64,000 nucleotides of DNA from positions 18,972,001 through 19,036,000 of the forward strand of contig OX485806.1 in the NCBI GenBank assembly GCA_950295325.1, read 5' to 3'. The stretch comes from Polytrichum commune (lineage: Eukaryota > Streptophyta > Polytrichopsida > Polytrichales > Polytrichaceae). Within the stretch, counting starts at the first letter, position 1; each line of letters opens with the position of its first letter. Positions 1 through 10,269 of this stretch are shown here, one piece after another. The notes under the pieces are model-generated. The model made no database searches and was not told where the DNA came from. It saw only the letters and a list, made by a program, of their open reading frames with translations. The translations under genes were made by a program, and so were the position numbers.

Positions 1-12
1 AAGTGGCCCTTA
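1..12. mobile_element. terminal end of a PIF/Harbinger-like element cut by the window edge
   Basis: The first nine bases match the terminal inverted repeat end (GAAGTGGCCC) of the elements at 9124-10266 and 52382-52881. They are followed at once by TTA, the 3-bp target typical of PIF/Harbinger. The body of the element would lie to the left of the window. The match is short, so this rests on the full-length copies inside the window. Confidence 0.5.
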
Positions 13-2090
13 GTGTTTCCAAGCCCAATTGGTCACATGTGGTGATGTCTCGGGTTTTCTTTTATTAACTCGAGGTATATTCCATAGATTCCTCACAAAC
101 GATGGGTCACCTTCGTGAAGTCTTGAACTTCAACCGATTATTTCTCAAACTCTACCGGCAGCGGTGATTTTTCACAAGGTCCCTAACATGTCCAAGGACA
201 TGTTCATTAAAAAAACATTTCTAGTGGACGGGTTCTTAGAAAATGAACCGGTTTTTGGACGTTTCAAATTCACTTTGGACAGGTTCTAAAAATAACAATT
301 ATTTTGATAATTTTTTCCAAAAAAAAATAAATGGTACAAGTATCAGTTACATTATGTCATATATGATATGTGAATATAAGCATAATGCAATCAAACCACT
401 AATACCCAATCAAAATATCAATCTTGAAGTGCTTGATTCACCTACATACATTAATTCATCAACCACAAGATTTAGAATTAGGTGTACTAGAAAGATAAGA
501 ATCAACAAGAAAAGATAGATAACTAACGAACATTGAAGGCATAATTTGTCAAGATCCTATTGTTTCCAAGTGCAACCAGTCACATGTTGACATCTTTTGG
601 TTTTTTTTTTGGTTTTTAAAAATTTTTACCAACATTGTAAGAGACTTATTTATACCTCTTGCGGGACATGTATTTCATTTTCAAACCAATTTTGGGACAG
701 GTTGTTTTTTCTTTAACCTTTCCATGGACGGGTTGGTTTAGAAATTACCGGTTTTGGGACGGGTTGCAATTTTTTTGGCCTTTCAATTCAAGGTTTTTGG
801 ATGTGGACGGGCAAAAACTTTGTGAAAAATAAGCCCTGCTACCCCGGTCATTGCTATGGATGGAAAGAAAAGGGATGAACTCCTCTCATCACATCACATC
901 ATTGAATTTGTTTGAGATTTGTGCCAAAGAAAGAAGAGCATAAATTCCCGGTAAGCGCTAATTATAGCATACTTAGGGGTTGACACGGTTGTCATAAATT
1001 ATGCATCCCAAGACACCACGTAAAGAAGGGCAATCGATGTCCTTCTGGAATTCTCGTTGCAAGTGATGATGATGAAAAGGTGACATGGTATCCCATGTTA
1101 CCTATATTTGTAAGCGTGCGTTATCATTGGTTGGCTATGGTGTCATTAAGACATGCACATGGTGCCCGTTGGCCTTGTTTTAGGTTGGTCAAGCCCTTGC
1201 CTTCTATCTTCTTAATAAAAGGAGATGCTATTTCGATGGGTCTATGATGTGTCCGGGGCCTTCATTCCACTCAACGACTCACATCACATGCCCCACAACA
1301 TGACTCATTCGCATATGGGAGCGTCATCACGAAGCATGGGAATTGATCTCCTCCTAGAGTGTTGAACTTTCCAACTTCACCTTGGTCACAATTTTAGAGG
1401 CGGAAAAACAATGGAGAGAGAGAGGGAACCATCGCACACAAGTGTACCTCTCATCCATCCAACATGAGAGACTTGACTCCTGGTATAGGTTGTGGTCAAT
1501 TCATCTCAAATGAATTGGAGTGGACTTATTTTGGATCTTTGAAGTTAACGTAGGTGTCAAATGAACTAAAAAATGAAAATAAAAGTCTTGGATTGTATGA
1601 TATTTTAGGGTTTGAATGAAAGGTATGCTCGTAGGCAATATTTCCCTTCCTCCAAAAATGATTACGAAATTATAACGGTGTTTCACACTCCATTAGACAA
1701 TAGAATTATCCTAGAGAACACCTTATGTGTTCATGAGATCTTAACTCTCTAAGTGGTCTTTGTTGTGTGGTTAAGTTCATGACTCTCTAAGTGGACTTTG
1801 TGTTCATTCTCATAAATTCGGGGTATGGAACTATACCCATGGTTTCATCTATTGTACTTGATGAATAACTCTATTGTGCAGCCTAAAGCATGGACCTTCT
1901 ATTGGACTTTGAAATAATAAGAGGGTGATGTCAACTCCTTTTCGATAGAGGAGGTGATGTCACCTTGGCTCACACATGGTGATGTCTATTTCGGGGGGTG
2001 CAATCTCAAGAATATACCCAAACTCAAGAAAACCCCTTCTTTCTTGAAGCAAACATGTATCTTAAGGCTTGAATTTTTTTCTTTTAGAAG
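13..2090. other. non-genic spacer with degraded dispersed repeats
   Basis: No coding region is supported. A degraded repeat at about 14-180 recurs at about 546-610 and 4087-4262; shared words include TCTTGAACTTCAACCG and TTATTTCTCAAACTC. A second dispersed repeat at about 1390-1590 (with ACCTCTCATCCATCCAAC) recurs at about 30860-31060. The 61-91 codon ORFs here have no family signature. Confidence 0.55.
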
Positions 2091-2094
2091 TTGG

Positions 2095-2425
2095 AAGAAG
2101 ATTTGCCGTGACCATGTAATTATGAGGGCCCTTGATTCACATCCAAAGGCCGTACCAATGACATGGTATGCCGTAAATTATGTTAGGTCTACCTCTTGGA
2201 AGTGAATCTAAGACAAATTTTGACAAACCATGAAACACTTCTTTTTATAGTCTGGCATGTAGAAAGTCATGTAGACTTTTCATCCACGATAGTTTCTTAG
2301 GGCCCTAAGGCCTTCACCTCCTAGCGTGAAAGTGAACTTGGACGGTGTCGGCCTTTTCGACCAGTGAGAGATCTTACAATGCAATGGTCATGGGCCTTCA
2401 GCCTTGCATGTGAAGTGGCCATATT
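2095..2425 (+). mobile_element. degraded PIF/Harbinger-like remnant
   Basis: This stretch aligns loosely with the interior and one end of the elements at 52382-52881 and 9124-10266. Shared parts include the segment around CTACCTCTTGGAAGTG, a block around GTGAACTTGGAC, and a terminal part ending TGTGAAGTGGCC. The termini are mutated and no clean target duplication remains. Confidence 0.5.
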
Positions 2426-2429
2426 GGTC

Positions 2430-2884
2430 ACCTAGTTTGTTGCCTGTGGACATCCAGAATAAAAAATGCACTACACTTATTTAATCGACCTTATGCACTT
2501 TAATTCATTGAATTCTGTGCTCCCATCGAGCAGAACTCGAGGAACTTTTCGATTCTTGTGGGAACAGAAGCTCCAGCAGTGTTTCCATGTGTTCCCCAAA
2601 ACAGTCACGACGTTGTGTGCCACAAATTCAAGCTACTAAATAATTTTCCACAGAGTAACCCTAATTCAACCTATTTTAAATTTCAAGATTTCTATTTGTT
2701 CACATGTCCACAAAATGAATGGGAATCTTTACCAAATGTCGGAATCCAGGAGTCAGGACTGCCCTCGTCCAGAACTTTGTAAGCTCCTGATGATCCTGGG
2801 ACCGGCAGGCTTCCCGTCTGGAGGCCATCTTCCAAGTTCTGCTTCCGGAAAGCCAAAGCTCAAAATGATGGAATTCCAGATTCT
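2430..2884. other. spacer, nothing recognised
   Basis: Mixed-composition sequence with overlapping short ORFs on both strands (2558-2965) that shadow each other. No conserved motif, splice pattern or terminal repeat was seen. Confidence 0.4.
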
Positions 2885-4452
2885 CCTTGTGCATTGATGA
2901 GGGTCGTTGCAGAAATGGGTGACCGCACAATTTGAATCTTTATTTATGGAAAGAAACAAAGTCATGTATTTCGCACAAGAAATTAGCTGGCGGGTTATAA
3001 TCCAAACCCTTGCGATTTGCAGCCTTTGAGCAGATGGGACATGACAGATTATAGCTCTAAAAGTTTCATGTGCCTACCTGGTCTCAATCTCACGTCCCTG
3101 CAAATGACGAGTTATTAGCCTCATGATACCAGGGCCACACCAAGGGCCCCAGCCGGGCCAGCAGCTAAAAAGCCCAGCCCTGGTTTCCAGCCGGGGCCCC
3201 GGGGCGACCTTTTCCGTCACATTTAGGCGCTGGGGTGGCTGGGGGAGGGGTATGGGGCTGCCACCGGCCACCAGCCACTCTGCCCGGCTGGTGCTATGGG
3301 GCAGCCCCAAAAAGCCAATTTTTGCTGCCCGACGTTGTTTGTATGTATGGGGAGAATTATAGATTTCCAGAGTTGCAATGACTATCATTTACCAAGTGAT
3401 TTTTCATCCGAATTTCAATCATTCACGACAACACTTCATCACAAGTTGTTGACACGAGAAGATAGGGTTTTGGCCAAGGGATGAACTCATCCATCATCCA
3501 TGACAATCGTTTACGGGGAGAATTATAGATTTCCAGTGTTGCAATGACTATCATTTACCAAGTGATTTTTCACTCAAATACTTGGTTGCCTAAACCCTTG
3601 GTTCTCTCAAGGATGTGTACATGTAACTGCTGACTTGCAAAAGCTACGATCTCAACCGGTTATGCCCAGAAAATCTCCCCAATCACTCGGGCAGGCAACT
3701 TTTTTCGCGACCAAGGCCAGCCCCTAAACCCGCTCACAAACAGGGTCACACAGGAGGGTCCGAAAAGTGCAGCCTGTGGGTGGGGGGTGGTTGGCCGAAC
3801 CCGGCACCAGCCTTGGTGTGGCCCTGGTATCACTCATCAGTGTTTGAGAAAGTCCTCCCCGAGGGACACGTCTCGTCTTTGCTTGCTTGGCCCGATTTGT
3901 AACCTAATCTTGCAATTCATGAGGACCATTGCAGAAATGGGTGACTGCACAATTTGAATCTTTATTTATGGAAAGAAACAGAACCAGTGTATTTCGCACA
4001 AGAAATTAGCTGGCAGGTTATAATCCAAACCCTTGCGATTTGCAGCCTTTGAGCAGTGATTGGGGAGATTTTTGGGCACAATCGGTTGAGATCCTAGTGT
4101 TTGCATGTCCAAGCGGCTACATGTTGACATCCTCCGCTTTTCCTTTACTAAATTGGGGTATGTTCTATAAATTCCTCTAAAATGATTGGTAATTTTCCTG
4201 CAGTCTTGAACTTCAACCGGTTATTTCTCAAACTCAACCAGTTCATTGCTAACTAACTGCCGGTTTTCCCTGATCATAGCCTTTGAGCAGATGAGGCATG
4301 ACAGATTAATTGTAGCTCTAAAATTTCATGTACCTAGCTACCTGATCTCAATCTCACGTCCCTGCAAATGACGAGTTAGCCTCGGCCTTTGAGAAAGTCC
4401 TCCCTGAGGGACACGTCTCGTCGTTGCCTGCCAGGCCCAACTTGTAACCTAA
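2885..4452. repeat. direct segmental duplication with nested insertions
   Basis: The segment at about 2897-3035 is repeated at about 3917-4056, almost base for base (for example TTTGAATCTTTATTTATGGA). The segment that follows it, 3040-3121 plus 3838-3911, is repeated contiguously at about 4293-4452. The first copy of that second segment is split by the TIR element at 3125-3831. A block at 3648-3690 (GATCTCAACCGGTTATGCCC) recurs inverted at about 4053-4092. Confidence 0.75.
3125..3831. mobile_element. non-autonomous TIR element, 707 bp
   Basis: The ends are perfect 21-bp inverted repeats beginning GATACCAGGGCCACACCAAG. Flanking hexamers CCTCAT (3119-3124) and ACTCAT (3832-3837) differ by one base and may be a target duplication. 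The two flanks are contiguous in the second copy of the surrounding duplication (about 4369-4400), which is effectively an empty site. The left part is strikingly GC-rich. The interior holds a ~60 bp direct repeat (3349-3411 and 3516-3573). No transposase is present and the superfamily is not assigned. Confidence 0.75.
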
Positions 4453-4717
4453 TCTATGTGTTGCCCAATCAGCTCTTGTTGGTTTCAGTGTCACAATTTA
4501 CACTTCCAAGCGGCGATTTCGTCAAAATGTTTGGGCGTTCAGGACAATAATTGTGCACAGACACTACCAGTGCTGATCAGTGTGCTCTCTTACCGAGTAC
4601 CCAATAACATTTATTTGATCTCTGTGTGATGCGCATGTGTGTGTGCGTGTGTCCTTGGGGTACTTAACCCAAATAATATAATAATTCTGACTCCTCTGCA
4701 TATAGATGTTGATCACT
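4453..4717. other. short spacer
   Basis: No gene. It contains a degenerate GT-rich run near 4625-4655 just before the pogo-like element. Confidence 0.4.
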
Positions 4718-4899
4718 TACACCCTAACCTTGATAATATCACACTTGTTAATAGAACACCTTGATATTGTCACCTAAAAGTTTGAAACCGATTTCCATAG
4801 TGTAAAACTCCCTCGTTATTATCACTATCACCCTCGATAATGTCACATTTTTTTTTTCAAAATTTGTAGTGTAAGTGTGATAATAACAAGTAACATGGA

Positions 4900-5837
4900 T
4901 GAAAAAAGGCCGGATGGACAACAAATTCTATGGATGACGTCGGCATCTTCACCTGCTTCCGCTTGAATCTTGGGTTCTTGAATCTTGAATCTCATGTGCC
5001 GAAGAAGCAACGGTTTCTCTCGCAGATCAACTTCTCGCAGCTCTGCCTGCATCGTATGCTCTCTCCTCTTGCCGCTCCACACACCGCTTTGCCCCTCATC
5101 TTCTTGCCGCTCTCCTCAACAAACTGCTGCATCCACAAGGTTTCTTCCTAAATGGTACTTTTGAAGCTTTGAGGCTTGTTGAATCAGTTCGGTGTTGAAG
5201 ACCTTGTAATTGATTTCTCTGTTTCAAACTTAGACTGCTGGCATTCATTTTGTGGCATTTTCAGAGAATTGCATTGTGAGGTGGAAGTTGATCAATCGGT
5301 GGTTCCTGAGGATTTTGTGGCTGCCGTTGAAGATGGCGCACACATGGTAAGCACCTTAGTTGCATTCCTTCAGTAGCCATTTCCAATGTCGATAAATGCC
5401 TCTTAACCTTGAAGATTTAGAGCTGGTAAAACATTTCCGAGAAGCAATTTGCTGGAGCTGCATGCTTTCGCATTAGACACACCTTCAAGATTGTAAATTC
5501 TAAGAAGTTTCATGATACTCTTAAATGTGAAGAATACCTATGGGTCTGGAAGATGGTGAACCCTGCTGTAGAAAATTTGATTTATCTTGGTTTTGTAGAC
5601 ACTGACATTTGTAAGTCTGAAACTTCTCCATCTCAGGCACAAATGATATCAATGGGTTCCTCTCCACACCTTATTTCCAAGCATATGTAGCGCTAAAAAT
5701 CTATGAAGATACGTTCCTCTTTGTGTAGTACCAATGAAGCATCAGTTCACGAGGAGTAATTTAGAAACAAATATTGTAAAGGGGAGAGTTGCCACCCGGG
5801 ACTTGAAGAAGCCCTACTTGTGATCCACCCCTCTATC
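4900..5837 (+). pseudogene. captured gene fragment inside the pogo-like element
   Basis: This stretch is absent from the three sister elements. It resembles spliced gene sequence. An open stretch at 4930-5151 contains a Ser/Leu-rich segment. An exon-like block at 5265-5346 is bounded by TTTTCAG and GTAAGC and reads ELHCEVEVDQSVVPEDFVAA in one frame. A third open frame at 5430-5690 (86 codons, no early ATG) includes EEYLWVWKMVNPAVENL. I do not recognise the parent gene. Pack-type capture by a DNA transposon is inferred. Confidence 0.5.
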
Positions 5838-6144
5838 ATTAGTGCAAGATGGCGAACAGGTTCTTGATTCCATGGAAGTGGACCCATTGATTGTTGATAG
5901 CAGTGATGATGAGTCTAAAGTAGTGAAGCTAAGCGATGCACAAAAATATGCTAAAGATGTTTGAATTTTATGGCTAGTCAAGGTTCTTAGATTTTCAGCA
6001 CTCATGAGTTGTTAGAATGGAAAAAATCCATGACAAACTCATTAGAATTGGTGTTGCACATTTAACATCAACAAAACAATGTGACATTAGAAGCTTCTTT
6101 GTCTCTAGTGAGAGGTCTTTACCTGATCTCAATGACACATTATG
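5838..6144 (+). pseudogene. pogo-like transposase C-terminal tail, frameshifted
   Basis: The nucleotide sequence parallels the 3' half of the ORF at 32415-33005. A T is missing near 5960 (GATGTTTGAAT instead of GATGTTTTGAAT), and an A is missing near 6016. The distal part coding for KQCDIRSFFVSSERSLPDL is intact at the DNA level. It cannot make a full tail. Confidence 0.8.
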
Positions 6145-6372
6145 ATGTGCTCTTGTTGTTATTCACAAATTTGAATTAGATTTTACATTCAAAAACATTG
6201 AAGTCTCGTATTTGTTATTTAAAAAAAAATTGTAATCATATTTTAATTTTCTACATTTTTTTGATAATATCACATTATGCACCAAATGTGACATTATCAA
6301 GTATGTCACACCTTGTTTATATCACACTTTTTGGTGAAACGGAGGGTGTGACATTATCAAGGTTAGGGTGTA

Positions 6373-8345
6373 CTTGAATCTGTCAAAGTGGATCATTCAT
6401 CTTCCATTCATCACAAATCTTGTGTAAGGTAGTATATATGCAGGCACTTTCAGCTACACATACACTTTCGGCCGTTAGATGAGATTGCAAATTGTCTCAT
6501 TGAGAGTTTTGGCAATTGTGGATCATGAAGATTGCCATTTTAAGTGTTACAAATGGAATCGAGATAGGCAAGTTATGAGAAAAAGATCAAAGTGAAGAGT
6601 TGTTGTATCTTGTTATTCACTTCATGTGGTCACATGGACCCTTTGAGTTATGATACCTAATGAACTTAGAACGATGAACCTTGTTTAGAGCACATGTTCC
6701 AATCTCGTTGTAACTCTGCACACCTTAGTTACTTTAATATGTTGTAATGGATAACTCATCATCCATTCATCACAAATATTGTATAGGGTATTGCATTGGC
6801 TTGAATGGCCTTTCACATACATGTAAGTAATTTCCAAGGGCAAGGAGTCTGAGGGGATTCTTACATGTCAAAGGGCACTAGGGCATAATGCATCAATTTT
6901 ACTAGTGCATTATGTGTGACAGAATGGATTAGCTTATGTTCACTCCGAGAGTGCATTATGATTTATAATTTGATCTTTCACAACAAAGAACACGGCCAAT
7001 GTTGTCTTAGTATATTAGTCCAAGTTCCAAGCCAATGTATAAGGACTTAAGGATTGGTGATAATGATTAGGGGGTTTGGAGAAAACCCACCGCCTATCAT
7101 AGGTTTACGGTCAATTAATTCCAACTCAATCTTATTAGACTAATTTAAGGTCTCTGATGCTAATTATGAGGCCAACTTAATCCACTTAGGTTGAAGGATG
7201 CACTTTCTTACAACCGATAGTTGTTAGGGGTTTCACAAGGTTTCAAACTCATATTGTCTTCTTGGATGCCATGAATCCCACCCACTCACCCTGACATGTA
7301 CCACTGAGTTGGTCCCTCCCTTAAGCTACTACCTTTTAAAATCCACCTCATGGCCCCATCACCCTAGACCAATTTGGTTTTATTGGTTGCACTAAAGAGA
7401 GCCCACCTCCAACGGAGGCAGTAGTATACAATCATAGGGTCCAGTCTTCATGATGCGCGTGTTATTATGAAAGAAACACCCTCATATATGATAACCTTAT
7501 AGAGATATAAAGAGAAGAAGTATATGTACTAGTGGTGCGCTAGATGATAGATTTATTTATTTATGATAAATGCCTCCACTATGTACACAAGTTATAAATC
7601 ATATATAAATATGTAATTGTTATCTATACAATCCACTTTCACTATACATTGAGAAAGTAATTGAAGACAATTTTCATATATGATGTAACTCATAATAATT
7701 TGACCCTACAACATACATTTATTGTCAAAAATAATAATATATGTTTAGAACCCCCTTTCGTACATCTACCTCTACTTTAAGATTATTGGTAGCCTTTAAA
7801 TTTGCACACACTAGAGAAAATCAATACCCCCTCGCTAGGTATATTGTGTACACTTATGCCTCAAATAATACGTCCTCTTTCACTCATGTCAATTTGTACA
7901 TGATGGAGAGAGAGAGAGAGAGAGACAATACCAGTCGTTGGTGTTGGCGTGAATGAGGGACGCTTCATCGTGATGTTTGTACGTGATATGAAAAATGGAC
8001 CCCCCTAGGAGTATGTAGACAATGAGGCTCTTCCAATTCTCTTCATTCAAGCTTGCTCCCCATGAGCATGTACTACTACTTCTACTACTACTACTAATGG
8101 TGTCACAACTCCTAAAAATCTAATATCCAAGCTCTAAGGAAATCTCAATAACGTTTTCACCTCCAATTACATGATTGTTATAAATCTTTGACCATGTACG
8201 AGCATTGGTATAGAATTCTATGTGTATGATATTTTCCAATCCAATGCCAAGCTAATCCCTTGGAGAAGAACATATGGACCTCGGCACATTGCTCGAATTT
8301 CACTTGGTTCTATAGTATGTCCTCAAAAATTGCTCACAATGTTGA
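6373..8345. other. AT-rich spacer
   Basis: No supportable gene. It contains a (GA)n tract at 7905-7923 and a TAC-triplet-rich run at about 8068-8097. ORFs such as 7741-7956 run through the GA repeat and look random. Confidence 0.5.
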
Positions 8346-8348
8346 AAC

Positions 8349-8720
8349 TACCGTTGGACCAGTATATATTAGGTGATTGCAAGGGCGTCAATAACCAACA
8401 TCAACAATGTATCAAAGAACCCACCCATGGGTATCAAAATTGTAATACCAGTCAAATCTTGATTTTTGGTGGGTGTGTCAAGGTGAAAAGTACCCAAGTA
8501 ATTTTTTGGATCAATACCTTTCTAAGGCATATTGATATTATGGCAACTTTACCTAGGTGTGAAGATTCTTGCATGATATATAGACCTGAATGATATCAAA
8601 ACACAAATATCATCAAACGCCCAAACCATACTAATATCAAAAGAGATGTGAAACCATCATTATAGATACCAAATGGTCTTAAAAAAAGACAATAGCAATC
8701 CAACAATAAGCCATGCTCAT
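8349..8720. repeat. dispersed repeat family copy 1 (about 370 bp)
   Basis: It aligns along its length with 38938-39312. Shared pieces include TTGGACC near the start, GGGTGTGTCAAGGTGA (GGGTATGTCAAGGTGA in the other copy), a TCAATACC block, TTGCATG.TAT and ATTGTAGATACC. The 123-codon ORF at 8222-8593 runs partly through the repeat but is not kept open in the other copy, so I treat this as a degraded TE of unknown class. Confidence 0.6.
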
Positions 8721-9120
8721 GTTGCAGTAGTGGAATAATTCTTGTTATTACCATCTTCCCCAAAAGTCATAACATTACACAACTCCTTGGCTTGGTTGTG
8801 GTCCGTGGGACCATGTTATTAGATAAGCATAATTTTCCTTTAATTCCGAGATCCTTGGTTATTGGGAGCACTCATGTTATGTACTGTGAACTTTTTGACA
8901 ATCAACTGCAAATTATGAGAGTTTTTGAATCACAACCTTTTTTGTTAACCGCCCGCACCACCATGGCCAGCTGAACATGCAAAGGGAGATGATGTTTTTG
9001 TTGCACTAGCTATGTCAACCAACGACATTTTTGGTACACCGCCATTTCGTAGATAACTCTAATAGGCCGCGGTTTAGCAAGAGGTATACAATGGGAACTA
9101 CTTAAGGACATATTTGTTGC
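8721..9120. other. spacer, nothing recognised
   Basis: No conserved coding signal; one 60-codon ORF without motifs. Confidence 0.4.
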
Positions 9121-9123
9121 TTA

Positions 9124-10266
9124 GGGCCACTTCACACACGACACTGAGAGCCCGTGACCATTACACTTCAAGCACTCTCATTGGTGGAAATGGCGGAGCC
9201 GGTCCAAATTCGCTTCACACTATGCTTGAGGGACCAACGGAGTATGTGAATGCAAGATGGATGTAAAGTCTACATGGATTCCTATCGTAGACATGCTACT
9301 AACCATGCATATTTGGGTTTCAAATGGTTTTCCACAAGGTGGGTTAAACCTTTTTAATTTTTTTTTTAAAATTTGTAATTAGTAAATGAGATGAGAGTAT
9401 TGTGGTAAAATGAAATGACAATTGTATTTGAAAAGTTGTAACCTTTCTACAATCAAGTTCACAACTATATGCATCAATATGTGATCAATGTGCCATTCAC
9501 TAACCGTGCATGTTAGGTTTCACTAAAGGAGCTACAAATGTTGCCCTCTTCTTTGTAGGCATAGGAAATTGATGAGGTTTTGATATTGTCCTTTTGACTT
9601 GTGTAGCCATTTTCTTCTCAAGTTGTTGTTGAAATTTTTGCTTCTTTTTTGGCCATGGCAAGGTCTGCTCTTTTCATCTTCATCAAATTGCTACATCTAC
9701 ACCTTGCTATGTGATTCGACTGAAGGAAACTCCATGATGAGTGTGAGTTGATAGTGATGTTTTAGGTCATTGGCGCGGTCATGATTGAGTTTGAGAGACA
9801 TCGGACAGTTGAGATTGCATGTGATATAATTTGACGGCCGAGATTATAAGTACACGGTAAGTGGCATGGTGGAGTATCGTGACATGCACGGTAAGTGGTG
9901 CTGCACGGTTAGTAGCATGTCTACGATACATGACATCAAATGGAACATGTTTCATGGTCGCTTGGACTATTCTCAAAAACCACCTCTTGGAAGTAGGTCT
10001 AACACAAAATTGGGAGACCATGGTACTCCGAACGCCCACAACCGTTGATTTATTCTCGTTAATCATGTGTGAGGACCCGCATGAATAGAAATTCATTGAA
10101 TTAGCATTTGATTGAGGGCCCGGTCACATATGGCTTCACACTACACTTGAGGGTCCGTGACCACACTACATGATTTTGAAAGTGTGTTGGGACGGCCTTT
10201 GGACACTTTCTTTTGGGCTCTCACAATTTCATGGTCACGGCTCTTGGCTCATGTGTGAAGTAGCCC
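9124..10266 (-). mobile_element. PIF/Harbinger-like non-autonomous element with TTA target duplication
   Basis: The left end starts GGGCCACTTCACACAC. The right end finishes GTGTGAAGTAGCCC, its inverted partner with one mismatch. Both are flanked by TTA (9121-9123 and 10267-10269), the 3-bp TWA target of PIF/Harbinger. The ends and subterminal parts match 52382-52881 in reverse orientation. About 0.6 kb of interior is not in that shorter copy. No HARBI1-type nuclease ORF is seen; short overlapping ORFs at 9779-10096 lack motifs. Confidence 0.85.
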
Positions 10267-10269
10267 TTA

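Larger units (their letters stand above)
4720..6370 (+). mobile_element. pogo/Tigger-like element copy 1 carrying foreign sequence
   Basis: Both ends read CACCCTAACCTTGATAAT in inverted orientation and are flanked by TA (4718-4719 and 6371-6372), the Tc1/mariner-pogo target. The left ~180 bp and the right ~530 bp match the element at 31834-33231. The middle (about 4900-5837) does not occur in the other copies and has features of captured gene sequence. The right part encodes a frameshifted transposase C-terminal tail. Confidence 0.85.

Noticed and set aside
2700-3484. Cluster of overlapping ORFs on both strands
   Set aside because: Open frames result from GC-rich TE sequence; no family features on either strand.
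8222-8593. 123-codon ORF in a dispersed repeat
   Set aside because: The frame is not open in the related copy at 38938-39312.
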